Positions 9,993 to 15,478 of a stretch of DNA of 30,309 nt are shown in pieces. The notes below the pieces were generated by a model. It was given only the letters and a program-made list of their open reading frames with translations. It did no database searches and had not been told where the DNA came from. Position numbers and translations under genes: made by a program. Source of the DNA: a virus; the IMG/VR virus record IMGVR_UViG_3300030108_003061, positions 1 to 30,309 of that record; one strand, given 5' to 3'. Position 1 is the first letter of the stretch; every line of letters begins with the position of its first letter.

Positions 9993-10186
9993 TACGTATC
10001 TTCTTTCAAAATTATCTCCTGACATAGTGGTTTTATGTGATAAACACTAGGATTTCTAAACAAAATGTTCGCTTGTCTTACAGCAACAGCTAAACAAGTG
10101 TTGGAATTATCGTGAAACTCCCAGTTTCTAGACACAACCATGCAACTTTCGGCATAAACACTCGAACAAATCAGTATAATAGGCAT
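9992..10186 (-). CDS. Small, possibly exported protein co-transcribed with the HTH regulator
   Basis: A 64-residue protein beginning MPIILICSSVYAESC. The hydrophobic start followed by VYA-ES looks like a short signal peptide with cleavage after Ala; an extended form from TTG at 10207 adds MLIKGMW and would give a lysine in the n-region. AAGGG lies 7 bases before the chosen ATG. Three cysteines remain after the predicted cleavage site. Its stop overlaps the ATG of the HTH gene (TAATG), so the two are probably translated together. I do not recognise a family. The predicted -10 box ends only about 12 bases before the ATG, so the message may be nearly leaderless and the start is uncertain. Confidence 0.55.
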   Translation of the reverse strand: MPIILICSSVYAESCMVVSRNWEFHDNSNTCLAVAVRQANILFRNPSVYHIKPLCQEIILKEDT

Positions 10187-10197
10187 CCACATACCCT

Positions 10198-10226
10198 TAA
10201 TTAGCAATCATTTCACATTTTGTCAA
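10198..10226 (-). promoter_or_regulatory. Promoter of the exported-protein/HTH operon, with operator-like spacer
   Basis: TTGACA (minus strand, 10221-10226), a 17-base spacer and TAATTA (10198-10203) form a good sigma70-type promoter. The spacer, read on the plus strand, contains GCAATCATTTCA, a degenerate copy of the TGTAATCATTACA palindrome, so the adjacent HTH protein could repress its own operon. The leader is very short. Confidence 0.6.
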
Positions 10227-10428
10227 ATATTTTGTGATTGTTTGTGGAAAACTTGGTAAAACCTACTGCCTCGCTTGCTTGCATATTGGGGGGCTGCCCC
10301 CTAACCCAAAAACCCGACCGAGAAACCTGCCAGATTCTTAGGGTACCTGCAACTACCTGTGAACAATTGTTCGGACTGTAGCCCCGCTCATTATTGAGCA
10401 TTGCCCTATCAAGGTGTAATCATTGCAT
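10227..10428 (-). other. GC-richer non-coding stretch with hairpins, possible structured RNA
   Basis: About 200 bases between the amidoligase terminator and the next promoter. It is clearly less AT-rich than its flanks and holds short perfect hairpins, GCTCA-ATAA-TGAGC near 10387-10400 and GGGGG-CTG-CCCCC near 10289-10302, plus a full CCGAACAATTGTTC palindrome at 10361-10374 and an operator-like TGTAATCATTGCA at 10415-10427. A 62-codon open frame on the minus strand exists but has no ribosome-binding site and an unconvincing composition. A small RNA or regulatory region is possible; there is no tRNA. Confidence 0.3.
10415..10427. promoter_or_regulatory. Operator-like palindrome, copy 1
   Basis: TGTAATCATTGCA differs by one base from the perfect palindrome TGTAATCATTACA found at 17684. 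It sits immediately beyond the amidoligase terminator. No convincing promoter overlaps it, unlike the other copies. Confidence 0.45.
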
Positions 10429-10453
10429 AAAAAAAGGGGCGTTCGCCCCTTTT
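10429..10453 (-). terminator. Intrinsic terminator after the amidoligase gene
   Basis: On the minus strand the stem AAAAGGGGC / GCCCCTTTT closes a GAAC loop and runs into seven T residues, 23 bases past the amidoligase stop. It is a textbook Rho-independent terminator and ends the 12562-10477 transcript. Confidence 0.9.
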
Positions 10454-10476
10454 CTGTGATTTATGTATGATCTATG

Positions 10477-11748
10477 TCATGTTCTATGAGTTAGCTTATG
10501 TACAGTATCATAATCTAACCCAGAAAAAATAGATGCTAAGCCAATTTCATCATCTGATTTTAAAGCTAATGTATTGCCACTATTTACAATAGTTTTCTTT
10601 TGCCAAATATCATTTATCCCATAACCATTTAAATCATAAGCACCATTAGAAGCACCATATGGGTTGTCGTAGCATTGCTGATTATGAGTAGTAATAGCAG
10701 ACTGACCATTGATACCCATAGCTTGCAATCTTTGTCTTAACTCGGATATTTTACGTCTTACACTATTTGGTGTATTGAAACCACAATTTCGCATGATTAA
10801 CTCAGTAGTGATATTTTTATGAGTAAATAAAAGCTCATATAATGGCTTACCTTTATCATTGGCTCTAGCGTTGGGGAATAATTGATCGGGCGTTAAAGCT
10901 TCAATATCATCAAATACAATAGTAGGACTATTTCTAGTCTCAATTCTATTAACCATAGTATGATTAATCATATTAGTAATTAGCTTTACCCATCTAAAAA
11001 TTTTGAATTGATTTATCTGACCGTGATGCTGTCTAAATTCAATTGTATTCTTTGTATCAATAGGCAAACAATTAATAGCATAAAATTTATTATTATTATG
11101 AAATTCAGATAAGCCATCATAAGTAGTTGTTCTTTTCAATATTTCTTTCCAATTAGGATTTACACTTTCTGGATACTTGCAGAAATGGTTATTAATGCCA
11201 TTACGACTAGGGGCTACAATCTTTTCAACTTCTGAAATATCATCATAATATCTAATAATAAAATCCTGAATTGCTAAGATAGGTAACCTTTTATTACTAT
11301 CTAATAGATCCAGAACAATTGCTTTATTATTCTCAGCGTTATTTCTATACCAATTTTGCTGAGATATTGTATTAAAAGTTTGTGGATTAACATCGTCTTT
11401 TAATGGGTTTAATGAAACGTGAACGTGTAAACCCGTACAAGTGCAAACTTCAGCGTTGATAGCTTTCAAAGCGTTTCTTACATTAGTTAAAAGATTAAAT
11501 CCTTTACAATCCAAGTTATCCTTTTCATAAACTTGTGGTGAAATATTAATTTCGCAAACAAGATGATTTGAATTATCTTCGCATCTAGTATGATCATACG
11601 TAACAAATACTTCTGGAATATTGATAGCGTCTATCAATGGTCGCATTAAACGTCTACTAATCATTTTTCCATTTGGCAAAGTGTTATTTGGTACGATAAA
11701 TTCAATTTCAATTGATGTTGCTAGGTTTAAGTTTCTATTGTAAGTCAT
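10477..11748 (-). CDS. Amidoligase_2-family COOH-NH2 ligase with C-terminal winged-helix-like segment
   Basis: The 423-residue protein matches the glutamine-synthetase-like amidoligases (Amidoligase_2) predicted to form amide bonds between a carboxylate and an amine using ATP. Visible family marks are SIEIEFI at 12-18, CEINISP at 65-71, CTGLHVHVS at 104-112, KFYAINCL at 221-228 and TIEFRQHHGQIN at 235-246, where Glu and His residues would bind metal-ATP. Residues 311-345 (KNITTELIMR..., SVRRKISELRQRL) look like an added winged helix. The last 80 residues are polar and unassigned. AAGGAAG lies 8 bases before the ATG. Its substrate is unknown. A GGCT-fold protein, the usual partner of such ligases, is encoded 2 kb away on the same strand. 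Confidence 0.8.
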   Translation of the reverse strand: MTYNRNLNLATSIEIEFIVPNNTLPNGKMISRRLMRPLIDAINIPEVFVTYDHTRCEDNSNHLVCEINISPQVYEKDNLDCKGFNLLTNVRNALKAINAEVCTCTGLHVHVSLNPLKDDVNPQTFNTISQQNWYRNNAENNKAIVLDLLDSNKRLPILAIQDFIIRYYDDISEVEKIVAPSRNGINNHFCKYPESVNPNWKEILKRTTTYDGLSEFHNNNKFYAINCLPIDTKNTIEFRQHHGQINQFKIFRWVKLITNMINHTMVNRIETRNSPTIVFDDIEALTPDQLFPNARANDKGKPLYELLFTHKNITTELIMRNCGFNTPNSVRRKISELRQRLQAMGINGQSAITTHNQQCYDNPYGASNGAYDLNGYGINDIWQKKTIVNSGNTLALKSDDEIGLASIFSGLDYDTVHKLTHRT

Positions 11749-12179
11749 TGTTTTTGCTTCCTTTTTTATTTCGCTAATTTATTACAGGGGCATCCCTTAA
11801 CTAGAATAATACCAGAAAATACCATATACACAAGGCCTTTTTTAACAATTGTTCAATTTTTTTTTATTATATAGAACAAGGTCTTTTTTTTAGATAAAAA
11901 AACAATCAAAAAAAAACGGGAATAAACAGGAAAAAAAACGGGAATAACTCGAACAATTGTTCGGTTTTATTCAATTTCATTTTTTCTAATTTTTTCTTTT
12001 AAAAAAAATCTAGTTTTTTTCTTTTGAATTTTTCTGAGTTTTTTTTGCCAATTTTTCGAAGTAGAAAAAATTTTGCTTTTTTTTATTTTGAGCATTTTTT
12101 TTGTGTGGTGGTTTTTTTGTTGTGGGGTTCGGATTGAGTGAAGCCCGATCCCGAACCCGAACCCCGATTAGTATCCCGA
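11749..12179. other. AT-rich intergenic region with A/T tracts and repeats
   Basis: No convincing gene. Near the amidoligase start lies an ATGGTA-type element (11806-11825, minus orientation, ATGGTATTTTCTGGTATTAT). There are two CCGAACAATTGTTCGG-type sites, at 11844-11854 and 11950-11964, a duplicated ACGGGAATAA, and long A/T runs from 11860 to 12115. At 12124-12132 and 12157-12165 a perfect 9-bp inverted repeat GGGGTTCGG/CCGAACCCC forms a hairpin 14 bases past the 27-residue gene; it lacks a U-tract. The loop and flank hold tandem CCCGA units. Confidence 0.5.
11806..11825 (-). promoter_or_regulatory. ATGGTA direct-repeat element upstream of the amidoligase
   Basis: On the minus strand ATGGTATTTTCTGGTATTAT repeats the [A/C]TGGTAT core at a 10-base step. 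In the better copies (12584, 14572, 14883) the -10 box overlaps this element; here TATTTT occupies the same place but the -35 box is poor. It lies about 60 bases before the gene. Confidence 0.45.
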
Positions 12180-12263
12180 TTACATAGCGAACCCGATTAC
12201 TAATATTGCGTAGATAAGTGCCATTAAGGCAATACTTTGAACGAATGCAAAGAAATATAACAT
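12180..12263 (-). CDS. 27-residue hydrophobic membrane peptide
   Basis: The peptide is almost entirely hydrophobic (MLYFFAFVQSIALMALIYAI then LVIGFAM), enough for one membrane span with no charged residue. The ATG overlaps the stop of the upstream 99-residue gene as TAATG, and AAGGTGG sits 6 bases before it, so it has both coupling and its own ribosome-binding site. Those two signals are why I call it despite its size. Function unknown; a small holin-like, toxin-like or membrane-modulating peptide are possibilities without direct evidence. A similar 26-residue membrane peptide ends the plus-strand operon at 16063. Confidence 0.6.
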   Translation of the reverse strand: MLYFFAFVQSIALMALIYAILVIGFAM

Positions 12264-12562
12264 TATAGCCACCTTTGCTTAATAGCGTATCCATCACCAT
12301 AAAGTTCATGTGACAAGTTATAAACTAGAGCAAAACCCATATCCATATTACAACCCGATATACCTACAGAGTTTGTTTTGTCTTTGTATGTGTACCCAAG
12401 CAGTTTGGCTATATTATAAGATTGATTTAATAAATCTTCGCCCGATTTTACTATCACGCTAATGTGTCGATACATTCCAGAAGCTGATACTTGTCTGGTT
12501 ATTGTGTGGACAGTATCGCCCTTTTTGATTTGGTTTTTTAAAACTTCTTTTATTTCATCCAT
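12263..12562 (-). CDS. Conserved hypothetical protein (SASGM / GCNMDMGF type)
   Basis: A 99-residue soluble protein. The motifs VSASGMYRHISV near 25-36, the KLLGY segment near 54-58 and SGCNMDMGFALVYNLSHELY near 69-88 are ones I recall from small uncharacterised proteins in many phages and plasmids. None has a known function that I can name. AAGGAG lies 8 bases before the ATG and a strong promoter lies just upstream. The gene is coupled by TAATG to the 27-residue membrane peptide, and the amidoligase lies downstream with its own likely promoter. Confidence 0.75.
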   Translation of the reverse strand: MDEIKEVLKNQIKKGDTVHTITRQVSASGMYRHISVIVKSGEDLLNQSYNIAKLLGYTYKDKTNSVGISGCNMDMGFALVYNLSHELYGDGYAIKQRWL

Positions 12563-12583
12563 TAGTTTTCTCCTTTATTTCGC

Positions 12584-12621
12584 TAATACCATAAATTACC
12601 ATATATATTATATAGTGTCAA
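12584..12621 (-). promoter_or_regulatory. Promoter with ATGGTA direct repeat (99-residue gene)
   Basis: TTGACA at 12616-12621, a 17-base spacer and TAATTT at 12593-12598, all on the minus strand. The -10 region is embedded in ATGGTAATTTATGGTATTA (12602 down to 12584), the same repeat found at the two plus-strand promoters at 14553 and 14864. Confidence 0.75.
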
Positions 12622-12944
12622 ACACTTTTTCTACAAAAAATAAAAAAATAAAAACCGAACAATTGTGCGTGTTATGTGTGTGGAGGGATTTCAATTAGAG
12701 GCTCAGCTGGGGAGGAACCACCAGCGAACCTCCCTCCCCCCGAACAATTGTGCGAGTTTTCAACACTGGCATGACAATGGCAACAACGGGAAACTCCACT
12801 AACTTTGGAGAACTGGAGGCAAGCCACAATCCCGAACAATTGTGCGTGTTTTAAAGTCCGAAGCCCGACTTCTTACCCCGATCACCCTCATTTGAAGCCT
12901 TTTTCTACGCCCCTCATAGAAAAAACCGAGTTAATCCCGAACAT
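12622..12944. other. Non-coding gap after the small terminase gene
   Basis: This stretch holds the three iteron-like repeats and a GC-rich hairpin at 12710-12734. Short minus-strand frames of 18 and 30 codons occur (starting near 12941 and 12890) but lack ribosome-binding sites. I see no supported gene here. Confidence 0.5.
12655..12846. repeat. Three iteron-like CCGAACAATTGTGCG repeats
   Basis: Identical CCGAACAATTGTGCG cores start at 12655, 12740 and 12832, all in the same orientation, each followed by (T/A)G and a T-rich stretch. They differ from the other palindromic copies by GTGCG in place of GTTCG. They lie in the non-coding gap after the small terminase gene together with a GGGAGG/CCTCCC inverted repeat (12710-12734). 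An origin, packaging or protein-binding role is possible. Confidence 0.6.
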
Positions 12945-13454
12945 TTACTGGACTGTATTATCCTCTACTATCAGAATAGGCTCTTTCTCTTCTGGCGTTA
13001 CATCCTTCATCCGTTCCTGTGCAATCTTCATAAAATCGCCAAGTTTCTCTAACAATTGTTCACGATTCATATTATCAATATTTTCGTGCTGAACATGGCT
13101 TTTGTTCACCAGTAGTCCAGTGGCCTTTAATCTTAGCTCTTCAGCCCGAATTGCATCCCCGAATTTGTTGAGTGATAATGCTTTATCCCGAATGTGCTGT
13201 AGATCCCGAACAGATTTAGCCACAGTGACCCCGAATTTACTTTCTAGATCCTGTCGCATCTCTTCGAGGCGTTCTTGGATGATAGGTCTATTTAAAAGCC
13301 TTACGGCATCAACTGTTGGATTGGCGTACCCACAAGCTCTCGCTGATGCAGTTTGTGTCATATCTTTATGCACATAGTTATCAAGGAAGTCTTGTTGTTG
13401 TTTTGTTATTCTTCTGTTGTTGCCATGTGTTGACTTTTCTCCGAACTTTGGCAT
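12945..13454 (-). CDS. terS: Terminase small subunit (Terminase_2-like)
   Basis: Small terminases recognise the packaging site on DNA and regulate the large subunit. The 169-residue protein shows the Terminase_2 pattern after a basic N-terminus: ITKQQQDFLDNYVHKDMTQT near 16-35, then ASARACGYANPTVDAVRLL and PIIQERLEEM, i.e. the helix-turn-helix with its Ala/Gly-Tyr core, followed by an oligomerisation coiled coil and an acidic tail. ATG 13454 is preferred over one 39 bases upstream because GTAGGAG lies 10 bases before it. The intervening bases AATTGTTCGG are themselves a half site of the genome-wide repeat. The gene is about 8 kb from the large subunit. Packaging sites often lie in or near this gene. 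Confidence 0.8.
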   Translation of the reverse strand: MPKFGEKSTHGNNRRITKQQQDFLDNYVHKDMTQTASARACGYANPTVDAVRLLNRPIIQERLEEMRQDLESKFGVTVAKSVRDLQHIRDKALSLNKFGDAIRAEELRLKATGLLVNKSHVQHENIDNMNREQLLEKLGDFMKIAQERMKDVTPEEKEPILIVEDNTVQ

Positions 13455-13493
13455 CCGAACAATTCTCCTACTTTGTTGCCTCCCAAAAAACAT

Positions 13494-13779
13494 AGACTAT
13501 GAACTGCTGTAAATCAAGTGGGTTGATTAGGTGGTGTGGTGGGGTTAGTACACCCCACACCATACCCCTGTAAGGGGTGTAGTACACTGTAGTAAATAGT
13601 TTGTTTAAAATCAATAACTTACAGCAAAAACTTAACTATAGTATGCCCTAAACTGTACAACTGTAGTAACCGAACAATTCCCTTATAAATAAGGTGTTTG
13701 CGAACTACAGTGTGCCGAACTACAGTGTACTGTAGTTTGTAGTTGTAGTTCATCCGAACAATTTATCGGGTTTTATGGC
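13494..13779. repeat. Repeat-rich non-coding region (ACTACAGT and CCGAACAATT units)
   Basis: No gene is seen. The 8-mer ACTACAGT or its complement occurs at 13586, 13660, 13704, 13719 and 13729, with a near-copy ACTATAGT at 13635. At 13701 and 13716 the 13-mer CGAACTACAGTGT is repeated in tandem with a 15-base step, and 13718-13737 has 9-bp inverted arms. A hairpin ACCCCT-GTA-AGGGGT lies at 13564-13578. CCGAACAATT occurs at 13670 and 13754. The arrangement resembles a replication origin or a packaging or regulatory locus. Confidence 0.6.
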
Positions 13780-13821
13780 AAAAAAAGACCCCAGTAAGAT
13801 ATGGATAAAAACTTACTGGGG
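13780..13821 (-). terminator. Intrinsic terminator after the GGCT-like gene
   Basis: Perfect 10-bp arms CCCCAGTAAG (13789-13798) and CTTACTGGGG (13812-13821). On the minus strand the stem is followed by TC and seven Ts (13780-13786), so it ends transcripts from the gene at 13862-14368. Confidence 0.9.
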
Positions 13822-13861
13822 TTGAGTTGTACCTTTAATAAAGGTATGGAGAAAACCATGA

Positions 13862-14368
13862 TTATGATGTTTTAGGATACCACCATTTACCTTTTCTGTC
13901 ACCAAGTTTATCTGGAGCATAGTTTTTTATCACAGTTTCATTATTAGTAGCATGATCCCGAGCCTTTTCCAAGAACGATAAGCTAAGTCCGAAATCACGA
14001 TAGCCTTCATCAATCGTATGATAATAAAAGCTTGATGGTCTACGAATGGAATCATAATTCATCTGATAGGTCATAAATGGTTTATCTTCTGAATAGTATT
14101 GCATACCAATATATATACGATCATATAGACCATTATCAACACCCTCGTAATGATCTAGTGATTCGATACACCGATCCGTAAGATGCCACATACCTACAGG
14201 TATAGCGTTGCCCTTTTCATATTCTATGTCAGCGACCCCACGAAAGACTAGCTTATAATCTGGCAGATAGAATCCACCCATAGGAATAGCATCTGGGCAA
14301 CGAGATGACATCTGGCTAACATTTAAGTTAGAACCATACGCCAAGTATAATGTATGATGTTTTTGCAT
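13862..14368 (-). CDS. Gamma-glutamylcyclotransferase-like (AIG2/GGCT fold) protein
   Basis: The GGCT fold cyclises and releases gamma-glutamyl groups as pyroglutamate (5-oxoproline). The 168 residues show the glycine loop LAYGSNL at 9-15, SRCPDA near 22-27, and LDHYEGVDNGLYDR near 71-84, in which Glu75 is the expected catalytic acid. Length is normal for the family. AAGGAGGG lies a few bases before the ATG, and the gene has its own promoter, an operator-like site and a terminator. It is monocistronic. The amidoligase gene at 10477-11748 is a natural partner: ligase and cyclotransferase pairs protect and deprotect amines in butirosin synthesis (BtrJ/BtrG). Whether the phage enzyme acts on a peptide, a protein, a polyamine or a metabolite cannot be read from sequence. 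Confidence 0.85.
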   Translation of the reverse strand: MQKHHTLYLAYGSNLNVSQMSSRCPDAIPMGGFYLPDYKLVFRGVADIEYEKGNAIPVGMWHLTDRCIESLDHYEGVDNGLYDRIYIGMQYYSEDKPFMTYQMNYDSIRRPSSFYYHTIDEGYRDFGLSLSFLEKARDHATNNETVIKNYAPDKLGDRKGKWWYPKTS

Positions 14369-14509
14369 AATGCCCTCCTTTTTGCTAAAATTGAATTACC
14401 TTTTCGATAGTTTTATTTTTAATTGGCTTCTAGATCTCGGCATGCAACTGTTTTAATCTAGTAACTTAGCTTACCCTTATATTAGCCTTTGTAAGTACCA
14501 ATAACAATG

Positions 14510-14538
14510 AATATATATGCAATCATTACATATGTCAA
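14510..14538 (-). promoter_or_regulatory. Promoter of the GGCT-like gene with operator in the spacer
   Basis: TTGACA (14533-14538), 17-base spacer, TATATT (14510-14515) on the minus strand. The spacer holds TGCAATCATTACA (14518-14530), one base from the perfect TGTAATCATTACA palindrome, a classic place for a repressor to block RNA polymerase. Confidence 0.75.
14518..14530. promoter_or_regulatory. Operator-like palindrome, copy 2
   Basis: TGCAATCATTACA between the -35 and -10 boxes of the GGCT promoter; see copies at 10415 and 17684 and the degenerate one at 10203. Confidence 0.6.
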
Positions 14539-14552
14539 GTAATTATTAACTG

Positions 14553-14590
14553 TTGACAAACTATTTATTATATGGTATTATATGGTATAA
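14553..14590 (+). promoter_or_regulatory. First promoter of the plus-strand operon with ATGGTA direct repeat
   Basis: TTGACA (14553-14558), 17-base spacer, TATTAT (14576-14581). The -10 overlaps ATGGTATTATATGGTATAA (14572-14590), two ATGGTA units 10 bases apart. It is divergent from the GGCT promoter. Confidence 0.8.
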
Positions 14591-14608
14591 ATAATAATGG
14601 AGAAAAAA

Positions 14609-14863
14609 ATGAAAGCACATGACTTTTTGAAAAATTATCTTGAAGATCTTGAATACTTAGCATCTTGTGGCTTAGATTCAATTAATCATTCAACAAATGG
14701 AACACCAGTATTTAAAAACAAACAAGAGTTTGAAAAATACATTTCAACTTTAAAAAAATGTATAGGTGTCGAGGATCACGAATATTGGGATACAGAAAGT
14801 CCAGATTGGAGAAAAGATATAAAAGCTGAAAATGAATATTGGGAAAAGAAAGAAAATAAATAA
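14609..14863 (+). CDS. Hypothetical acidic protein, first gene of the plus-strand operon
   Basis: An 84-residue charged protein, MKAHDFLKNYLEDLEYLASC onward, predicted soluble and helical, with an aromatic/acidic C-terminal part (EYWDTESPDWRKD, then NEYWEKKENK). I chose the ATG at 14609 rather than 14597 because GGAG lies 6 bases before it and the layout then matches the next gene exactly. I recognise no family. It is transcribed from a strong early-type promoter and followed at once by a second, near-identical promoter. Confidence 0.7.
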   Translation: MKAHDFLKNYLEDLEYLASCGLDSINHSTNGTPVFKNKQEFEKYISTLKKCIGVEDHEYWDTESPDWRKDIKAENEYWEKKENK

Positions 14864-14901
14864 TTGACGTTCTATTTACTATATGGTAATTTATGGTATA
14901 A
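14864..14901 (+). promoter_or_regulatory. Second, duplicated promoter of the plus-strand operon
   Basis: TTGACG (14864-14869), 17-base spacer and TAATTT (14887-14892), starting directly after the stop of the first gene. The element ATGGTAATTTATGGTATAA (14883-14901) and the following ATAATAATAAGGAG leader closely match those of the first promoter, so the segment looks duplicated. Confidence 0.8.
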
Positions 14902-14922
14902 ATAATAATAAGGAGAAAAATA

Positions 14923-15144
14923 ATGAAAGGATATAATTCAGTTTGTCATTTACCCTCTTTTTCAATTGATCATCCAGAAGAAGATCCAATGTATGAAGAT
15001 GGGTATTGGAGTGTACACAAAGTACGAGCCAGAATAAAAGAAGTATTCAATGATCTGGAATCAATGAATGATAAAGAACTTATGAAAGCATTAGAATTTG
15101 ATGACACAGTATCTGAACCATTAAATATAATAGGAGAAAACTAA
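14923..15144 (+). CDS. Hypothetical protein, paralogue of the 15882 gene
   Basis: A 73-residue acidic protein (MKGYNSVCHLPSFSIDH...). It shares a pattern with the 59-residue protein at 15882-16061: [ND][ST]VC near the start, a following SF-x-x-H stretch, then a helix ending in D[LM].xM[NT]DxEL and a closing [ED]F[DG][DE]TV. The two are probably diverged duplicates within one operon. AAGGAG lies 8 bases before the ATG, and its stop overlaps the next ATG as TAATG. Function unknown. Confidence 0.75.
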   Translation: MKGYNSVCHLPSFSIDHPEEDPMYEDGYWSVHKVRARIKEVFNDLESMNDKELMKALEFDDTVSEPLNIIGEN

Positions 15145-15317
15145 TGAGTAACGTACATAACGATATAATAAGAGATAGCCTTCATAATGAACTTATGAGT
15201 GATAGAGTTGAGGATTTGATTGACTATGTGAGGGATTCAAATCCAAAAGATTATGCAATACTTGAAAAGATTATTTGCAAAGCTATCGTACACAAAATGG
15301 AAAACATGGGAGATTAA
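15144..15317 (+). CDS. Small hypothetical protein (57 aa)
   Basis: MSNVHNDIIRDSLHNELMSD followed by a charged helical stretch and ending in HKMENMGD. It begins within TAATG of the previous stop, has AGGAG about 8 bases upstream, and ends in another TAATG with the next gene. Codons are consistent with its neighbours. No family is recognised. Confidence 0.65.
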   Translation: MSNVHNDIIRDSLHNELMSDRVEDLIDYVRDSNPKDYAILEKIICKAIVHKMENMGD

Positions 15318-15478
15318 TGATGATTAGTGATGAAAAGTTAAATAATTTATTAACAGAGGAAGTTATGGATTATTGGATAGGATACGAACACAAACAAGCT
15401 AGGATAAATCTTAGGGATGAATGTAAGTATGACCCAAAATTATTAAAAAGTGTGTTAGATCATTGGGAGAGTAGATAA
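15317..15478 (+). CDS. Small hypothetical protein (53 aa)
   Basis: MMISDEKLNNLLTEEVMDYW followed by a Lys/Arg/Glu-rich helix ending in LDHWESR. I start it at 15317, where ATG overlaps the preceding stop (TAATG); a longer frame from 15275 would overlap the previous gene by 43 bases without a ribosome-binding site. It ends in TAATG with the following gene. Helical and soluble by appearance; no family recognised. Confidence 0.65.
   Translation: MMISDEKLNNLLTEEVMDYWIGYEHKQARINLRDECKYDPKLLKSVLDHWESR

Noticed and set aside
10280-10320. tRNA-like or attachment-site hairpin around GGGGGCTGCCCCC
   Set aside because: No tRNA T-loop or anticodon arm is visible and there is no integrase in the window.
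10361-10374. CCGAACAATTGTTCGG as LexA/SOS boxes
   Set aside because: The GAAC-N4-GTTC form resembles a LexA site, but most copies lie inside genes or as half sites, and no LexA-like gene is present in the window.
10213-10401. 62-codon minus-strand open frame in the gap before the HTH operon
   Set aside because: No ribosome-binding site, it spans hairpins and a palindrome, and its end runs to the promoter of the next operon; treated as non-coding.
12010-12309. 99-codon minus-strand frame with a Lys/Asn-rich end
   Set aside because: It reads through A/T tracts and a strong inverted repeat and overlaps the 27-residue gene and the 99-residue gene in another frame; no ribosome-binding site.
12840-12944. 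Short 18- and 30-codon frames after the small terminase gene
   Set aside because: ATG codons without ribosome-binding sites and no recognisable composition; not supported.
12805-13377. Plus-strand frames opposite the small terminase gene
   Set aside because: They are antisense to a recognisable TerS protein and lack start signals.
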